A stretch of DNA of 64,000 nucleotides, taken from the NCBI RefSeq assembly GCF_002015075.1, contig NZ_MUXZ01000004.1, positions 29,020-93,019 on the forward strand. The letters run 5' to 3'. Shown here piece after piece: positions 63,406 through 64,000 of this stretch. The translations under genes and the position numbers were made by a program. A model generated the notes under the pieces. The model had not been told where the DNA came from and made no database searches. It worked only from the letters and a program-made list of their open reading frames with translations. Source of the stretch: Canicola haemoglobinophilus. GTDB taxonomy: Bacteria > Pseudomonadota > Gammaproteobacteria > Enterobacterales > Pasteurellaceae. Each line of letters begins with the position of its first letter. The first letter of the stretch is position 1.

Positions 63406-63441
63406 GTATTTTCTTAAAAAGGAAGATACTTAGTGCTATTT
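63401..63441. terminator. Hairpin between convergent genes at 63.4 kb
   Basis: ACTAAGTATTTTC (63401-63413) pairs with GGAAGATACTTAGT (63421-63434), with one G-T pair, and is followed by GCTATTTTTTCC. The left arm includes the stop codon of the exported protein. It can terminate the plus-strand transcript. Confidence 0.75.
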
Positions 63442-63759
63442 TTTCCAAACAACGTGATATTCACGATCTTCTTCTCTATGGGAAATTAAAAACTTCGCAA
63501 AAACATCGTCCATTTCATCTTGTTCATTAACTAAGCCAACCCAAACCTCAGCATATTCTTCAGGATCAATGAGAACCCCAATTTCTTGATCCCAATCATC
63601 AGCAGTTTCAACAAATTCCACACCGCCACGTTCTTCAAATTGTAAGTTAAATAAAATAATATCCGCTGGATCAAGATTTTCCCCAGCCATTTCCAGAAAA
63701 ATATCATAAGCAATATCAATTGCTGCATCAGGATCTAATTTTTTAATTTGTTCTGTCAT
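63436..63759 (-). CDS. Double-stranded DNA mimic protein (HI1450/YciU family)
   Basis: A 107-residue, strikingly acidic protein that matches the HI1450 family (UPF0263, DUF440). The H. influenzae HI1450 structure was described as a dsDNA mimic able to bind HU-type proteins. Shared segments include IAYDIFLEMAGENLDPADI, FVETADDWDQEIGVLIDPEE and AEVWVGLVNEQDEMDDVF. It is leftward with its own short leader. An uptake sequence (63822-63830) lies upstream. Its precise in vivo target is unknown. Confidence 0.92.
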   Translation of the reverse strand: MTEQIKKLDPDAAIDIAYDIFLEMAGENLDPADIILFNLQFEERGGVEFVETADDWDQEIGVLIDPEEYAEVWVGLVNEQDEMDDVFAKFLISHREEDREYHVVWKK

Positions 63760-63821
63760 AACATCATTCTCATCAGTAAAAAAACGGCGAAATCATAGCA
63801 TAAAAGTTACAGATAGAAAAA

Positions 63822-63830
63822 AGTGCGGTG
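63822..63830 (+). repeat. Example of the Haemophilus uptake sequence (one of about 44)
   Basis: AAGTGCGGT here is one of more than 40 exact copies of the 9-base core read on both strands. Others are near 5668, 7652, 10787, 16042, 18997, 23457, 27582, 35131, 38487, 41285, 47241, 49297, 50957, 52382, 54369, 55783, 60762 and 61619. Roughly one per 1.5 kb is the density known for H. influenzae relatives. It supports uptake of related DNA. Stretches without it include about 28.7-34.4 kb and 55.8-60.7 kb. Confidence 0.9.
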
Positions 63831-63975
63831 GGTTTAATTTGTATTGTTTCTTTCGATAGTTATATTCAGTTAGCTTCATCATTGTTATGCTCTATTTTGG
63901 TATAACCTTTTAATTTAATATAATTTAGATCTATAATGTCAAACTTCTATTGACTATATTATAAAGGACAGCATC

Positions 63976-64000
63976 ATGTTGACGCACGCACGCACGCACG
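63976..64000 (+). CDS. 5' end of a putative phase-variable gene (cut by the window)
   Basis: ATG at 63976 follows AAAGGA (63964-63969) at normal spacing. The first codons read M-L-T-H-A-R-T-H and then run off the window. From the third codon on, the sequence is a tetranucleotide tract, so the number of repeats sets the downstream reading frame. Only eight codons are visible. The product cannot be named. An alternative is a non-coding tract with a chance ATG in front. Confidence 0.55.
63982..64000 (+). repeat. ACGC tetranucleotide tract at the window edge
   Basis: Four complete ACGC units plus ACG reach the last base, so the full tract is longer than seen. Tetranucleotide tracts just inside the start codon are the usual switch of phase-variable genes in Haemophilus. 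The unit ACGC (or its rotation GCAC/CGCA) is not one of the well-known CAAT, GACA, GCAA, CCAA or AGTC units. Confidence 0.85.

Noticed and set aside
1..64000. CRISPR arrays, tRNA or rRNA genes, prophage or restriction-modification modules
   Set aside because: No spaced direct repeats, cloverleaf-like sequences or integrase, terminase or methylase motifs were seen on reading both strands. The only hint is the incomplete repeat-led gene at the right edge.

Overview
The window is a chromosomal segment of a Haemophilus species in the H. influenzae / H. haemolyticus group. The evidence is the AT-rich composition, more than 40 copies of the Haemophilus DNA uptake sequence (AAGTGCGGT or its complement ACCGCACTT) on both strands, and a protein set that is recognisably Pasteurellaceae (PflB/FocA, HinT, TyrP, PotABCD, the HI1450-type DNA mimic, a trimeric autotransporter). 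I cannot fix the species from sequence alone. No rRNA, tRNA, CRISPR array or complete insertion sequence was seen.

Layout. 1-3.4 kb: focA-pflB (anaerobic formate production and export), read leftward. 3.6-7.6 kb: hinT, a YcfL-type lipoprotein, nagZ, rlmC and metF, read rightward. 7.7-16.5 kb: ycaO, a small DUF4298-like gene, fdhE, the membrane formate dehydrogenase operon fdnGHI, and the divergent maturation gene fdhD. 16.5-19.6 kb: modE and modABC, the molybdate regulator and importer, which supply the metal for FdnG. 19.6-23 kb: mrp (Fe-S carrier) and metG. 23-31.2 kb: two divergent envelope clusters, lptCAB-ptsN-rapZ (LPS transport) leftward and mlaFEDCB-ibaG-murA (outer-membrane lipid asymmetry and peptidoglycan) rightward. 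31.2-37.5 kb: tyrP, yjdM, an NCS2 purine permease, sirB2 and gyrA, leftward. 37.6-41.8 kb: ubiG and mfd. 41.8-45.8 kb: potABCD. 46-53.6 kb: an accessory and rearranged region with a hairpin-type repeat, a ferredoxin, a 1680-residue trimeric autotransporter adhesin, a truncated near-identical copy of part of its head, and the fused remnants of hflD and pepT. 53.6-56.4 kb: ubiF and miaB. 56.4-62.8 kb: a Wzx/Wzy-type surface polysaccharide locus. 62.8-64 kb: a periplasmic chalcone-isomerase-like protein, a DNA-mimic protein, and the start of a gene that runs straight into a tetranucleotide repeat at the window edge.

How the genes work together. Several blocks serve anaerobic formate metabolism: PflB makes formate, FocA moves it, FdnGHI oxidises it, FdhD and FdhE mature the enzyme, and ModABC/ModE provide molybdenum. 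Another set maintains the envelope (Lpt, Mla, MurA, NagZ). The surface-exposed and variable part is the adhesin with its partial copy, the polysaccharide locus, and the putative phase-variable gene at the end.

Most notable: the partial adhesin copy (a possible recombination donor); the hflD/pepT breakpoint; FdnG carrying cysteine (TGC) at codon 196 where selenocysteine is usual; PtsN with lysine in place of the phosphorylated histidine; a ModC without its C-terminal molybdate-binding domain; and an over-represented one-base variant of the uptake sequence.
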